A stretch of 64,000 nucleotides of DNA from assembly GCA_036502405.1 (NCBI GenBank), contig DASXYP010000031.1, positions 32,304 to 96,303 of the forward strand. The letters are read 5' to 3'. This stretch comes from Chersky-806 sp036502405. Its GTDB lineage: Bacteria; Actinomycetota; Acidimicrobiia; IMCC26256; JAENVU01. Positions 8,519-16,861 of this stretch are shown here, one piece after another. Positions within the stretch are counted from its first letter, which is position 1; the number at the start of each line of letters is the position of its first letter. A program made the translations under genes and the position numbers. The notes below the pieces were generated by a model. It was not told where the DNA came from and did not search any database. It saw only the letters and a program-made list of their open reading frames with translations.

Positions 8519-9277
8519 ATGGCCGACGACACGACCGCCGAGCTGGTCGCCGATCTCGCCGCGGAGCAGGACGCGCTCGTCGGGCTGCTCGAGGCGATCG
8601 CCGCGGACGACTGGTTCCGGCCGACGCCCTCGTGGAGCTGGGACGTGCGTGACACCGTCGCCCACCTCGCCGACACCGACGAGCTCGCGGCCGACACCTG
8701 CACCGACGGGCCGCGGGCGTTGGCCACGGTCGCGGCGGCGTGCCCGTCCTCCGAAGACCTGACCCTGCTCGGGGTGCTGCGGGGCCGGCGGCGACCCGGC
8801 GTCGAGGTGCTCGAGTGGTGGAAGCGCGCGCAGCGGGCCGAGCGCGCGGTGCTGCTCGATCTGGATCCCGCGACGCGCGTTCCCTGGGGTCTCGGCATGC
8901 GCCCACCGTCGTTCGTCACCGCGCGGCTCATGGAGACCTGGGCCCACTCGCTCGACGTCCACGCCGCACTCGGCATCACGCCGGTCGACACCGACCGCCT
9001 CCGCCACGTCGCGTGGATCGGGATCCGGGCGCTTCCCTACGCCGCCTCGGTCGCGGGCGTCGCCCCGCCCGCCGGGCCGATCCGGGTCGATCTGACGCTG
9101 CCATCGGGTGCGACCTGGTCCTCGGGGCCGGACGATGCGCCGGCACGCATCGCGGGGCCCGCGTCAGAGTTCTGCCGCGTGTTCGTGCAGCGCATCCGGC
9201 TCCGCGATGCGTCGAAGCTCGCCGCCACGGGGGCCGACGCCGACCTCGCGCTGCGCGTGGCACGCTCGTACCTCTGA
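8519..9277 (+). CDS. TIGR03084-like DinB/mycothiol-dependent isomerase-fold protein
   Basis: A 252-residue protein beginning with the DinB-type four-helix bundle common to mycothiol-dependent maleylpyruvate isomerase relatives. The stretch SWDVRDTVAHLADTDELAA fits the metal-site helix (His in VAHLA), with a second motif METWAHSLDVHAALG supplying two more histidines. The C-terminal third is a separate alpha/beta domain (IRVDLTLPSGATWSSGPDD). The actinobacterial TIGR03084 family has this layout. Its activity is unknown, though a thiol- and metal-dependent transferase or isomerase role is usual for the fold. The ATG sits shortly after the preceding stop, with no strong ribosome-binding site. Confidence 0.75.
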   Translation: MADDTTAELVADLAAEQDALVGLLEAIAADDWFRPTPSWSWDVRDTVAHLADTDELAADTCTDGPRALATVAAACPSSEDLTLLGVLRGRRRPGVEVLEWWKRAQRAERAVLLDLDPATRVPWGLGMRPPSFVTARLMETWAHSLDVHAALGITPVDTDRLRHVAWIGIRALPYAASVAGVAPPAGPIRVDLTLPSGATWSSGPDDAPARIAGPASEFCRVFVQRIRLRDASKLAATGADADLALRVARSYL

Positions 9278-9310
9278 CAACGTCCGATCCCGAATCCGGA
9301 GCCATCCGCC

Positions 9311-9841
9311 ATGCCGCGGTACTCGTTCGAAGGCCTCACCCCCAGCGTCCACGAGACGGCGTTCATCGCCCCGACCGCGACCCTCGTGGGCGACGTCGTC
9401 ATCGAGGAGGGGGCGTCGGTCTGGTACGGCGCGGTGCTCCGGGCCGACTACGCCCCGGTCGTCGTGCGGCGCGGCGCCAACATCCAGGACGGCGCCGTGC
9501 TCCACGGACCGCCCGGCCTCACGACCGAGATCGGACCGGGCGCGACGGTGGCGCACAACTGCGTGGTGCACGGCGCGATGGTCGGTGAGGAGGCCTTGAT
9601 CGCCAACGGCACGATCGTGCTCGACGGTGCGACCGTCGGGGATCGGGCGCTCGTCGCGGCCGGATCCGTCGTCGCGGCGGGGGCGTCGATCCCCGCCGGG
9701 ATGCTCGCGGCCGGTGCGCCCGCGGTCGTCAAGCGAGTCGTGAGCGGCTCGTCGGCCGAGTTCTGGGTCGTGGCCAACCCGCCCGCCTACGCGGAGCTCG
9801 CCCAGCGCCACCGCGCCGGGATCGAGTGGGTCGGCGACTGA
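9311..9841 (+). CDS. Gamma-type carbonic anhydrase family protein (left-handed beta helix)
   Basis: A 176-residue hexapeptide-repeat protein of the YrdA/PaaY/CaiE type. The left-handed beta-helix repeats run from about residue 15 (TAFIAPTATLVGDVVIEEGASVWYGAVLRAD is the usual opening, seen here in order) to residue 140. Metal-ligand histidines are seen in DGAVLHG, TVAHNCVVHG and related turns. It is trimeric and zinc/iron-dependent in characterised members. A GGAG lies nine bases before the ATG, and the gene follows the TIGR03084-like gene by 33 bases. Whether it hydrates CO2 or acts on another substrate cannot be told. Confidence 0.88.
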   Translation: MPRYSFEGLTPSVHETAFIAPTATLVGDVVIEEGASVWYGAVLRADYAPVVVRRGANIQDGAVLHGPPGLTTEIGPGATVAHNCVVHGAMVGEEALIANGTIVLDGATVGDRALVAAGSVVAAGASIPAGMLAAGAPAVVKRVVSGSSAEFWVVANPPAYAELAQRHRAGIEWVGD

Positions 9842-9868
9842 CGACGGTCATCGACCGGAACCGCCGCG

Positions 9869-9911
9869 GTTTGTCCGATTGCCGCGCATAGTGAGCTGTT
9901 GTCGGACAAAC
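9869..9911. repeat. 10-bp inverted repeat between convergent genes
   Basis: GTTTGTCCGA and its exact complement TCGGACAAAC are separated by 23 bases. They lie between the stop of the carbonic anhydrase gene and the stop of the SDR gene. The site is best read as a stem-loop terminator for one or both genes. The long loop makes a protein-binding site an alternative. Confidence 0.5.
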
Positions 9912-9927
9912 AGAGGAACGCGCGGCG

Positions 9928-10671
9928 TCACCCGTGGACGAGTGCGCCTCCGTCGACGACCAGCGTCGCGCCGGTGATCCACGACGCCGCGTCCGAGCAC
10001 AGGAACGCGGCCGCGCGGCCGATGTCCTCCGGCTCGCCGAGCCGGCGGAGCGGCATCGTCCGGGCCATCGCTTCCTCGTTCGCCTCCCACAGCGCGCGGG
10101 CCATGTCGGTCTTCACCAGCCCCGGAGCGATCGCGTTCACCCGGACCCCCGGCGCGAGCTCGGCGGCGAGCGTGCGGGTGAGGTGCAGCAGCGCAGCCTT
10201 GGTCGCGTTGTAGGCACCGATCGTCGGCTCGACCGACAGCCCGCCGACCGACGCGACGTTGAGGATCACCCCGCCGTGCTCCGCCATCGCGCGTTGCCAC
10301 GCGAGCTGCGACCAGTACAGCGGGGCGCGCCAGTTGACCGCGACCGTCTTGTCGAGGCGGGGCAGGTCGATCTCGATCGTGGGACCCAGGTACGGGTTCG
10401 TCGCCGCGTTGTTCACCAGGATGTCCAGCCCACCGAACCGGTCCAACGTGGCGGCGACGCACGCCTCGGCCTGCTCCGGCTCCCCGGCGTTCGCCACCGT
10501 CCAGGCGACCTCACCTTCGAGTCCCTTCGCGGCGGCGTCGAGGGCGTCCGCCTTCCGAGACGACAGCATCACCCGGGCACCCCCGGCCGCGAGCTCGGCC
10601 GCGATCGCGAGGCCGATGCCACGCGACGACCCGGTGACGAGCGCGACCTTTCCTTCGAAGCGGATTTCCAC
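9928..10671 (-). CDS. SDR-family oxidoreductase (FabG-like)
   Basis: A 247-residue classical short-chain dehydrogenase. The nucleotide-binding TGSSRGIG is at residues 13-20, NNAATNPYLG corresponds to the NNAG motif, and the active site has Ser (VASVGG) and YNATK. The C terminus GATLVVDGG is typical of 3-oxoacyl-ACP reductase-like proteins. The Arg in the glycine-rich motif suggests NADP(H). It starts with GTG and follows the GroES-like gene by six bases, so the two form an operon. The substrate is unknown. Confidence 0.88.
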   Translation of the reverse strand: MEIRFEGKVALVTGSSRGIGLAIAAELAAGGARVMLSSRKADALDAAAKGLEGEVAWTVANAGEPEQAEACVAATLDRFGGLDILVNNAATNPYLGPTIEIDLPRLDKTVAVNWRAPLYWSQLAWQRAMAEHGGVILNVASVGGLSVEPTIGAYNATKAALLHLTRTLAAELAPGVRVNAIAPGLVKTDMARALWEANEEAMARTMPLRRLGEPEDIGRAAAFLCSDAASWITGATLVVDGGALVHG

Positions 10672-10677
10672 GATGCG

Positions 10678-11046
10678 TTAGAGGTAGAGCCCGGTCTGAC
10701 CGGTGGCCCGCTCCGACGCGATCGCGTGCACGTCGCGCTCGCGCAGGATCAGGTACTCGTCGGCCCGGATCTCCACCTCGAACCCGGCATCGGGCGCGAA
10801 GAGCACGTGGTCCCCCGGTTCGACGTTGCGAACGGTCGGGCCGACCTGCACGACCTCGGCCCAGACGAGCCGGCGGTGGACGTCGGCGGTGGCGGGGATG
10901 AGGATCCCCGCGCGGGACTTGCGCTCGCCGAGCTCGTCGGACGGTTGCACGAGCAGGCGGTCGGCGGCCATGCGGATCGACTGCTTGGTCTCGTCGTCCC
11001 GGATCGAAGCGCGTGCAGCAGCCCGGATCGGTGTCGGATCGGCCAT
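10678..11046 (-). CDS. Stand-alone GroES-like (Cpn10-fold) protein
   Basis: A 122-residue protein whose residues from about 25 onward match the co-chaperonin fold: RMAADRLLVQPSDEL, the mobile-loop region SRAGILIPATAD, VVQVGPTV, VEPGDHVLFAPDAG and EYLILRERDVHAI. It is longer than GroES (about 95-100 residues) by an N-terminal extension. It has no groEL next to it; its partner is an SDR gene. Either it is a GroES paralogue serving a chaperonin encoded elsewhere, or a Cpn10 fold reused for another role. The ATG is seven bases after a TAACCT -10. Confidence 0.8.
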   Translation of the reverse strand: MADPTPIRAAARASIRDDETKQSIRMAADRLLVQPSDELGERKSRAGILIPATADVHRRLVWAEVVQVGPTVRNVEPGDHVLFAPDAGFEVEIRADEYLILRERDVHAIASERATGQTGLYL

Positions 11047-11053
11047 GCCGGGC

Positions 11054-11059
11054 AGGTTA
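11054..11059 (-). promoter_or_regulatory. -10 of the GroES-like gene (leaderless)
   Basis: TAACCT on the minus strand, seven bases before the ATG. There is no heat-shock CIRCE or HAIR repeat nearby. Confidence 0.5.
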
Positions 11060-11111
11060 CCGCCCACCTGAGAACTCCCTGGATGCTTCGTGAGGCGCCG
11101 GACCCCCCTGC

Positions 11112-11117
11112 TACCGT
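11112..11117 (+). promoter_or_regulatory. -10 of ctaB (leaderless)
   Basis: TACCGT, seven bases before the GTG used as the ctaB start. It lies downstream of an alternative in-frame ATG at 11083, which makes the GTG the better choice. Confidence 0.55.
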
Positions 11118-11124
11118 CGCCCCC

Positions 11125-12087
11125 GTGGCGGCACTCCCGGACGACTTCTCGCCTCGCGCGACGTCGAAGCCGGGTCCCGTCGAACCCGAACCGGCCGGCG
11201 ACGCGCCCGTCGTGCGGACCCGCTCGACCGTCCGGGCGTACTTCCTCCTCACCAAGCCGCGGGTCATCGAGCTGCTGCTGGTCACCACGGTCCCGGCGAT
11301 GATCCTGGGCGAGGAGGGCCTGCCCGCCCTGTGGCTGATCGCGGTCGTCCTCCTGGGCGGCGCGATGGCCGCCGGTGGCGCCAACACCATCAACTGCTGG
11401 ATCGAGCGAGACCGGGACAGCATCATGCGGCGGACTCACGGCCGCCCCCTTCCCGCGGGTGACGTGAACCCGACGGGCGCGCTCGTCTTCGGGCTCGTGC
11501 TCGAAGCCGCCGCGTTCGCGCTGCTCTGGTCCACGGTGAACCTGCTCTCGGCCTGTCTCGCGGTCAGCGCCACGCTCTTCTACGTGTTCGTGTACACGCT
11601 CTGGCTCAAGCCCCGCAGCACCCAGAACATCGTCATCGGGGGTGCGGCCGGCGCGGTGCCGGTGCTGGTCGGCTGGGCCGCGGTCACCGGCTCGCTCGCC
11701 GCACCGGCGTGGCTGATGTTCGCGATCATCTTCTTCTGGACCCCGCCGCACTTCTGGGCGCTCTCGATCCGGTACCGGGACGACTACGCCGCGGCGGGCA
11801 TCCCGATGCTCCCCGTCGTGCGGGGCATCCCCGCCGCGGCGCGCCAGATCATCGTGTACTCCTTCGTGGTGACCGCGGTCTCGTTGCTGCTCGCGGCCGA
11901 CTCGACGCTCACGTGGGGCTACGTCGCCGCAGCCGCGGTGCTCGGGCTCGCGTTCATCGTCCAGGCGATCCGGCTGGGACGGGATCCCACCCCCCAGCGC
12001 GCGATCAAGCTGTTCACGTTCTCGAACCTGTACCTCGCGCTCCTGTTCGCGGCCATTGCCATCGACACCCTCGTCCACTTCGCCTGA
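11125..12087 (+). CDS. ctaB: Protoheme IX farnesyltransferase (heme O synthase) CtaB
   Basis: A UbiA-family integral membrane prenyltransferase of 320 residues, farnesylating heme B to heme O for aa3-type cytochrome oxidase. It has a poorly conserved, Pro-rich N terminus of about 35 residues. About eight or nine membrane helices follow, with the first Asp-rich motif NCWIERDRDSIMRRTHGRPL and the second YRDDYAAAGIPMLPVV. WTPPHFWALSI before the second motif is diagnostic. The gene overlaps the TlpA-like gene by 32 bases. The heme A synthase partner (ctaA) is about 18 kb away on the other strand. Confidence 0.95.
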   Translation: MAALPDDFSPRATSKPGPVEPEPAGDAPVVRTRSTVRAYFLLTKPRVIELLLVTTVPAMILGEEGLPALWLIAVVLLGGAMAAGGANTINCWIERDRDSIMRRTHGRPLPAGDVNPTGALVFGLVLEAAAFALLWSTVNLLSACLAVSATLFYVFVYTLWLKPRSTQNIVIGGAAGAVPVLVGWAAVTGSLAAPAWLMFAIIFFWTPPHFWALSIRYRDDYAAAGIPMLPVVRGIPAAARQIIVYSFVVTAVSLLLAADSTLTWGYVAAAAVLGLAFIVQAIRLGRDPTPQRAIKLFTFSNLYLALLFAAIAIDTLVHFA

Positions 12088-12676
12088 CGCTCCTGGGCGG
12101 AGGCGCTTCGGGACCGGCGCTCTCGTGCTCGTCGGCGTCGTCGTCCTCGCGGTGATCGCGGTGGTGGCGACCATCAGCGCGAGCAGCGGTGACTCGAATG
12201 GCGCCGATCCGAAGCCGGTGAAGACGTCGACCGCCGGTGTCGCGCCGAAGGGGTCGCAGGCCCCGGACTTCGACCTGCCTCAGCTGCGCGACCCGGGCCG
12301 CGTCCGGCTCGCAGACCTCCACGGCCGGCCCGTGATCGTCAACTTCTGGGCGTCGTGGTGCATCCCGTGCCGCAAGGAGTTCCCGCTGTTCCGCACCACC
12401 CAGGCCAAGTACCGCGCTCAGGGCCTGCAGATCGTCGGCATCACGTTCAAGGACCTGTCCGGCGACGCCCGGGCGTTCGCGAAGCGGCAGCGGGCCAACT
12501 GGACGCTCGCCCCCGGCGGCGACGGCGACCCGGTCGGCAAGGCCTACGGCATCCGTGCGCTGCCCCAGACGATCTTCATCGACCGCCGGGGCACGATCAC
12601 GAGCCGGTTCTTCGGCGCTCCGAACGGTGCCGACCTCGACCATGAGGTCCGCAAGATCATCGACTCACGCGCCTGA
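12056..12676 (+). CDS. Membrane-anchored TlpA/ResA-like thiol-disulfide oxidoreductase
   Basis: A 206-residue protein with a single N-terminal membrane anchor (about residues 20-42), a short linker and an extracytoplasmic thioredoxin fold. The active site WASWCIPC has its cysteines at 102 and 105, and the cis-proline region is IRALPQTIFID. Family members reduce apocytochrome c or CuA/Sco proteins during cytochrome oxidase or cytochrome c assembly. The 32-base overlap with ctaB suggests a job in oxidase biogenesis (inference). The start is TTG; no ATG or GTG precedes the membrane segment. Confidence 0.85.
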   Translation: MPSTPSSTSPDAPGRRRFGTGALVLVGVVVLAVIAVVATISASSGDSNGADPKPVKTSTAGVAPKGSQAPDFDLPQLRDPGRVRLADLHGRPVIVNFWASWCIPCRKEFPLFRTTQAKYRAQGLQIVGITFKDLSGDARAFAKRQRANWTLAPGGDGDPVGKAYGIRALPQTIFIDRRGTITSRFFGAPNGADLDHEVRKIIDSRA

Positions 12677-12688
12677 CCCGCGCTCTGG

Positions 12689-13417
12689 TCACTCCTCCCA
12701 GCGGAACGCGCGGATCGCGACGAGGGGCGCACCGACCGCCCAGGCCAGGAGCACGAGCAGCTCGCCGACCGGGATGTGCGACGGGCTCGCGAGCGCGCCG
12801 CGCACGCACTCCGAGAGCGCAGCCGCCGGCAGGGCCTTGGCGACGAGCTCGAGCGCATCGGGGAGCTTGTCGAGCGGGTAGGCCATGCCGCCGAGGAAGA
12901 GCAGCACGAGGAACAGTCCGTTCGCGGCGGCCAGGTTGGCCTCGGCCCGCAAGGTGCCGGCCATGAGCATCCCGATGCCCGCGAACGCGACCGTCCCGAT
13001 CAGCAGGAGTCCCAGCGCCGGCAGGATGCCCGCCGTCGCGTGCCACCCCAGCGCGACGCCGGTGCCGAGGATGAGGACGGCCTGCAGGACCTCGATCGCG
13101 AGGACGTTGGCGGTCTTCGCGGTGAGGAGGCCGGCGCGGGACAGCGGCGTCACGCCGAGGCGCTTGAGCACGCCGTACCGCCGCTCGAACCCGGTCGCGA
13201 TCCCGAGGCTCACCATCGCGGTCGACATCACCGCGAGGGCGAGGACGCCGGGAACGAGGAAGTCGATGCTGCTGCCCGTGACCTTCACCGCGTCGACCTT
13301 GGAGAAGAACACGAGGATGCCGAGGGGGATGACGAGCGTGACGAGCAGGCTCTCGCCCCGTCGCATCGTCATCATCAGCTCGATGCGGGTCTGGGCCGCG
13401 ACCGCGGGACGGTTCAC
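12689..13417 (-). CDS. ABC-2 type transporter permease
   Basis: A 242-residue permease with about six membrane helices in the ABC-2 arrangement: LLVTLVIPLGILVFF first, then STAMVSLGIATGFERRYGVLKRL, which holds the conserved cytosolic coupling region. The GTG start overlaps the stop of the ATPase gene as GTGA, so it is the second gene of a two-gene exporter operon. The substrate is not evident; such pairs export drugs, lipids or lantibiotics. Confidence 0.85.
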   Translation of the reverse strand: MNRPAVAAQTRIELMMTMRRGESLLVTLVIPLGILVFFSKVDAVKVTGSSIDFLVPGVLALAVMSTAMVSLGIATGFERRYGVLKRLGVTPLSRAGLLTAKTANVLAIEVLQAVLILGTGVALGWHATAGILPALGLLLIGTVAFAGIGMLMAGTLRAEANLAAANGLFLVLLFLGGMAYPLDKLPDALELVAKALPAAALSECVRGALASPSHIPVGELLVLLAWAVGAPLVAIRAFRWEE

Positions 13418-14343
13418 CGCCCGTCCTCCCGGGTCAGCTGGAGGAAGACCTCTTCGAGGGTCGCGCGCTCGGTGCGCAGCTCGGTGAGCCCGTAGCCCTT
13501 GTCCCGCAGCCAGACCGCGAGGTCGGCGACGAGCTCCGGGGTCATCGCGGCGCGGATCGTGTACTCCCCGGGGCGCTCCTCGAGCACCTCGGCCGCCGGG
13601 AGGCTCATGGCCGCGGCCAGTGCGGGCAGGTCCAGGCCGGCGGTCGTCGAGAAGTGGAGGTCGCGGCCGCCGATGTCGGTGATGTCCGCAGGCGTGCCCT
13701 CGAGGACGATCCGCCCGTGGTCGATGATCGCGAGCTGGTCGCAGAGGTGCTCGGCCTCGTCCATGTGGTGGGTCGTGAGCACGACCGTGGTGCCGGCGTC
13801 GCGCAGCTCGCGCACCAGCTGCCAGGTCGTCGCCCGGGCGCGAGGGTCCATGCCCGCAGTCGGTTCGTCGAGGAACACGAGCTCCGGGCGACCGACGAGC
13901 GCGAGGGCGAGCGAGAGGCGCTGGCACTCACCCCCGGAGAGCCGGCGGACGTACGTGCCGGCCACCTCGCGCAGGCCCACGAGGTCGAGGAGCCGTTCGG
14001 GGTCGTCGGGATCCGGGTAGAACGCGGCGAAGAGGTGCAGTGCCTCGAGCGGGCGCACGCCCGGGTACAGGCCACCCTCCTGGAGCATGACCCCGATGCG
14101 GCCGCGCAGCGCGGGCCCGTCGTGCTGCGGGTCGAGCCCGAGCACGCGCACGGTCCCGCCGTCCGGCTTGCGGTAGCCCTCGAGCGTCTCGACCGTCGAC
14201 GTCTTGCCCGCACCATTGGGCCCGAGCAGGCCGAACACCGCACCGGTCGGGATGCGCAGGTCGATGCCGTCGACGGCGCGGCGATCGCCGTAGCGCTTCT
14301 CGAGCCCGGCGACCTCGATCGCCCACTGGGCTCCGCCATCCAT
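13414..14343 (-). CDS. ABC transporter ATP-binding protein
   Basis: A 309-residue ATPase for the adjacent ABC-2 permease. Walker A GPNGAGKTS lies at 41-49, the signature LSGGE at about 135-139, Walker B LVFLDEP at about 155-161 and the switch histidine in VLTTHHMDEAE. The last 80 residues form the small C-terminal domain common in DrrA/NodI-type exporters. It starts at ATG nine bases after a TAGGCT -10, directly ahead of the 3' end of the polyprenyl synthase gene on the same strand, so it has its own promoter. Confidence 0.9.
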   Translation of the reverse strand: MDGGAQWAIEVAGLEKRYGDRRAVDGIDLRIPTGAVFGLLGPNGAGKTSTVETLEGYRKPDGGTVRVLGLDPQHDGPALRGRIGVMLQEGGLYPGVRPLEALHLFAAFYPDPDDPERLLDLVGLREVAGTYVRRLSGGECQRLSLALALVGRPELVFLDEPTAGMDPRARATTWQLVRELRDAGTTVVLTTHHMDEAEHLCDQLAIIDHGRIVLEGTPADITDIGGRDLHFSTTAGLDLPALAAAMSLPAAEVLEERPGEYTIRAAMTPELVADLAVWLRDKGYGLTELRTERATLEEVFLQLTREDGR

Positions 14344-14352
14344 CGTCGGATC

Positions 14353-14358
14353 AGCCTA
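14353..14358 (-). promoter_or_regulatory. -10 of the ABC exporter operon (leaderless)
   Basis: TAGGCT on the minus strand, nine bases before the ATG of the ATPase gene, in the 69-base gap after the polyprenyl synthase gene. Confidence 0.5.
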
Positions 14359-14412
14359 TCGGCGGGTGCCCGGCCGCCCAGGTTCGCGTCAGGCCTCGCC
14401 CCGACGGACCCG

Positions 14413-15492
14413 TCAGCGGTCGCGCCAGGCGACGAAGCGGCCCAGATCGGCCAGCGCGGCCTTGGCGGCGTCCGTGATCGGGATCGGGTCGAGCGCCGCG
14501 AGGGCCTCGTCCACGAGCCGCCGGATGGACGCCTCGATCTCGGCGACCGCGCCGCTCGCGACCAGCACGTCAGAGATGCCCGCGATCTCGTCGGCCGAGA
14601 GCTCGCCGGCACCGACGCGCTCGAGCAGGCGACGATCCTCGCCGGAGGTGCGGACGGACGCGGCGGCGAGCAGGGGCGTGAGCTTGCCTTCCCGCAGGTC
14701 GTCGCCGACCGGCTTGCCGATGACCGCCTCGCTGCCGAAGAGGCCGAGGAGGTCGTCGCGCAGCTGGAACGCCTCGCCCAGCGGGAGGCCGAACGCGCTG
14801 AGCGGGGCCTGCAGCTCGTCGAGCCGGCCCGCGAGGGCCGCGCCGAGGTGGAGCGGACGCTCGACGGTGTACTTCCCCGACTTGTACCACTCGATGGTCC
14901 GGGCCAGGCCGGCGTCGCGACCCCCGGCCGCGGTCGCGCTGAGGTCGAGGTACTGCCCGACGCACAGCTCGATCCGGAGCTCGTCGAAGATCGTGCGCGC
15001 GTCGGCCGGGATGTCGCGCATGAGCACGTCGGCGTACACGAACGCGAAGTCACCCACGAGGATCGCCGCGCCTTCGCCGAACCGGCGTGACGGGCCCCGC
15101 CACCCCTCGGCCCGGTGCTGCTGGATGAACGCCTGGTGCACCGCGGGCTCGCCGCGACGCCGGTCGGAGCCGTCCATGATGTCGTCGTGCACGAGCGCGA
15201 AGCTGTGCAGCAGCTCGAGCGCCGCCCCGGCGTCGACCGCGATCGCCGCGTCCTCGTCGCCACCTGCGCCGACGTACGCCCAGTGGCAGAACGCCGGCCG
15301 GAGGCGCTTGCCACCCGACACGACGAGCGTGCGCAGCGCGTCGAGCGCGCGGACGAGCGACGGGTCCACGTCACGCCAGCGCTCGGTCTCCGCGTCGAGC
15401 AGCACGCGGATGCGGCGCTCGGCCCGCGCGCCGACCGCCGCGAGGCTCGCAGGAGCGTCGGCCCCCACGGTGTCGCGATCGGCACTGCTCAT
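14413..15492 (-). CDS. Polyprenyl (geranylgeranyl-type) diphosphate synthase
   Basis: A 359-residue trans-isoprenyl diphosphate synthase. The first Asp-rich motif is seen in LVHDDIMDGSDRRRG, the KRLRP substrate site in SGGKRLRPAF, and the second motif as QLRDDLLGLFG. The second motif is thus DDxxG rather than DDxxD, the form found in IdsA/GrcC-type mycobacterial enzymes. GKPVGDDLREGKLT follows, as usual. Chain length cannot be fixed; the residues before the first motif (ALELLHSFA) would suit C20. The ATG lies seven bases after a TAGGGT -10. Confidence 0.9.
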   Translation of the reverse strand: MSSADRDTVGADAPASLAAVGARAERRIRVLLDAETERWRDVDPSLVRALDALRTLVVSGGKRLRPAFCHWAYVGAGGDEDAAIAVDAGAALELLHSFALVHDDIMDGSDRRRGEPAVHQAFIQQHRAEGWRGPSRRFGEGAAILVGDFAFVYADVLMRDIPADARTIFDELRIELCVGQYLDLSATAAGGRDAGLARTIEWYKSGKYTVERPLHLGAALAGRLDELQAPLSAFGLPLGEAFQLRDDLLGLFGSEAVIGKPVGDDLREGKLTPLLAAASVRTSGEDRRLLERVGAGELSADEIAGISDVLVASGAVAEIEASIRRLVDEALAALDPIPITDAAKAALADLGRFVAWRDR

Positions 15493-15499
15493 CGCGGGC

Positions 15500-15505
15500 A
15501 CCCTA
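15500..15505 (-). promoter_or_regulatory. -10 of the polyprenyl synthase gene (leaderless)
   Basis: TAGGGT on the minus strand, seven bases before the ATG. Confidence 0.5.
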
Positions 15506-15553
15506 GGTCCGGCCCCGAACCATCCGGACATCGGGCGGAGGCCCGATCCTCGC

Positions 15554-15581
15554 TACGATTCGCCCTCCGCGGGACGAGGAG
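15554..15581 (+). promoter_or_regulatory. -10 and Shine-Dalgarno of the acyl-CoA dehydrogenase gene
   Basis: TACGAT is followed about 17 bases later by GAGGAG, which ends seven bases before the ATG. This gene is therefore read from a leadered mRNA, a useful contrast to the leaderless neighbours. Confidence 0.5.
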
Positions 15582-15588
15582 ACGTCGC

Positions 15589-16806
15589 ATGACCGAGGCC
15601 AGCACGCTCGAAGACTTCGCCGCGGAGGCGAAGCACTTCCTCGACGCCAACGCCGCGGTGCGGGGCGAGGAGAAGTTCGTCTGGGGCGAGGGCTCGGACT
15701 CGGTCGGCGTGCTCGACGAGAAGACCGCCGACGAGGAGCTCGAGGAGATCGCCGAGGCCAAGACGTGGAAGGCCAAGGAGTTCGACGCCGGGTTCGGGTG
15801 GATCACCGGGCCCGAGGAGTACGGCGGGCGGGCGTTGCCGGTCGACTACGAGCGCCGGTACCGCGAGGTGTCGGGCGGCTACCGGACGCCGAGCACGACC
15901 GCGTTCGGCATCGGGCTCGGAATGGTCGCGCCGACGATCCTCGCTCATGCGATCCCCGAGGTGCGCGAGCGCTACCTGCGCTCGATGTACCGCGGCGACA
16001 TCGTCGGCTGCCAGCTGTTCTCCGAGCCGGTTGCCGGGTCGGATCTCGCCGGCATCCAGACCCGCGCCGAGCGCGACGGCGACGAGTGGATCGTCAGCGG
16101 CCAGAAGGTGTGGACCTCGGGGGCGCAGTACTCCGACATCGGCGAGATCATCACCCGCACCGATCCTGACAAGCCCAAGCACAAGGGCCTCACGATGCTG
16201 CTGGTGGACATGCACGCGCCGGGCATCGAGGTCCGGCCGCTGCGCCAGATGACCGGCGGCGCGACGTTCAACGAGGTGTTCTTCGACGAGGTGCGGGTCC
16301 CGGACTCCCACCGGCTCGGCGACGTCGACGAAGGCTGGACGGTCGCGCTCACGACCCTGATGAACGAGCGCGCCGCGATCGGTGGCGGCGGCGCCGGCGT
16401 CGGCACGATGAACTTCACCCGCTTCGTGGAGCTCGCCCACCACCTCGGCGTCGATCGCGACCCGCTGGTGCGCCAGGGGCTCGCGGACGTGTACATCCGG
16501 ACGACGGTCGCGAAGTACACGAACCTGCGGGGCATGGCGAAGATCCGCGCCGGCCAGCTGCCGGGCCCGGAGATGTCGATCGGCAAGCTCGCGCTCACCC
16601 AGAACATGACCCGCCTCGGCGAGGTGCTCTCCGAGATGCTCGGCCCGCGCCTCGCCGCGGACTCGGGCGAGTGGGGCACCTACGCCTGGCACGAGTTCCT
16701 GCTCGGCGTCCCCGGCATGCGCGTCGCGGGCGGCACCGACGAGATCATGCGCAACATCGTCGGCGAGCGCGTCCTCGGCCTGCCCAAGGAGCCCAGGCCC
16801 GCGTAG
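15589..16806 (+). CDS. Acyl-CoA dehydrogenase
   Basis: A 405-residue FAD-dependent acyl-CoA dehydrogenase. Typical stretches are CQLFSEPVAGSDLAGIQTRA (FAD and substrate site), VWTSGAQYSDIGEIITRTD and GGATFNEVFFDEVRVPDSHRL at the domain boundary. The C-terminal GTDEIMRNIVGERVLGLP is also characteristic. The active-site Glu is expected in the C-terminal helical domain, but I cannot assign it by eye. The organism probably has many paralogues, and nothing nearby indicates the substrate. Confidence 0.92.
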   Translation: MTEASTLEDFAAEAKHFLDANAAVRGEEKFVWGEGSDSVGVLDEKTADEELEEIAEAKTWKAKEFDAGFGWITGPEEYGGRALPVDYERRYREVSGGYRTPSTTAFGIGLGMVAPTILAHAIPEVRERYLRSMYRGDIVGCQLFSEPVAGSDLAGIQTRAERDGDEWIVSGQKVWTSGAQYSDIGEIITRTDPDKPKHKGLTMLLVDMHAPGIEVRPLRQMTGGATFNEVFFDEVRVPDSHRLGDVDEGWTVALTTLMNERAAIGGGGAGVGTMNFTRFVELAHHLGVDRDPLVRQGLADVYIRTTVAKYTNLRGMAKIRAGQLPGPEMSIGKLALTQNMTRLGEVLSEMLGPRLAADSGEWGTYAWHEFLLGVPGMRVAGGTDEIMRNIVGERVLGLPKEPRPA

Positions 16807-16861
16807 CGGGTTCCCGTCCGGGGTCAGAGCGCGGGGGTGGGGTGCGGTCGCGTGCCGTGTC

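Noticed and set aside
11041..11124. CIRCE or HAIR heat-shock operator upstream of the GroES-like gene
   Set aside because: Only a 5-bp CAGGT/ACCTG repeat is present, far from either consensus.
12689..14343. Lantibiotic or bacteriocin locus around the ABC exporter
   Set aside because: No precursor peptide, modification enzyme or immunity gene is near; neighbours are a TlpA protein and a polyprenyl synthase.
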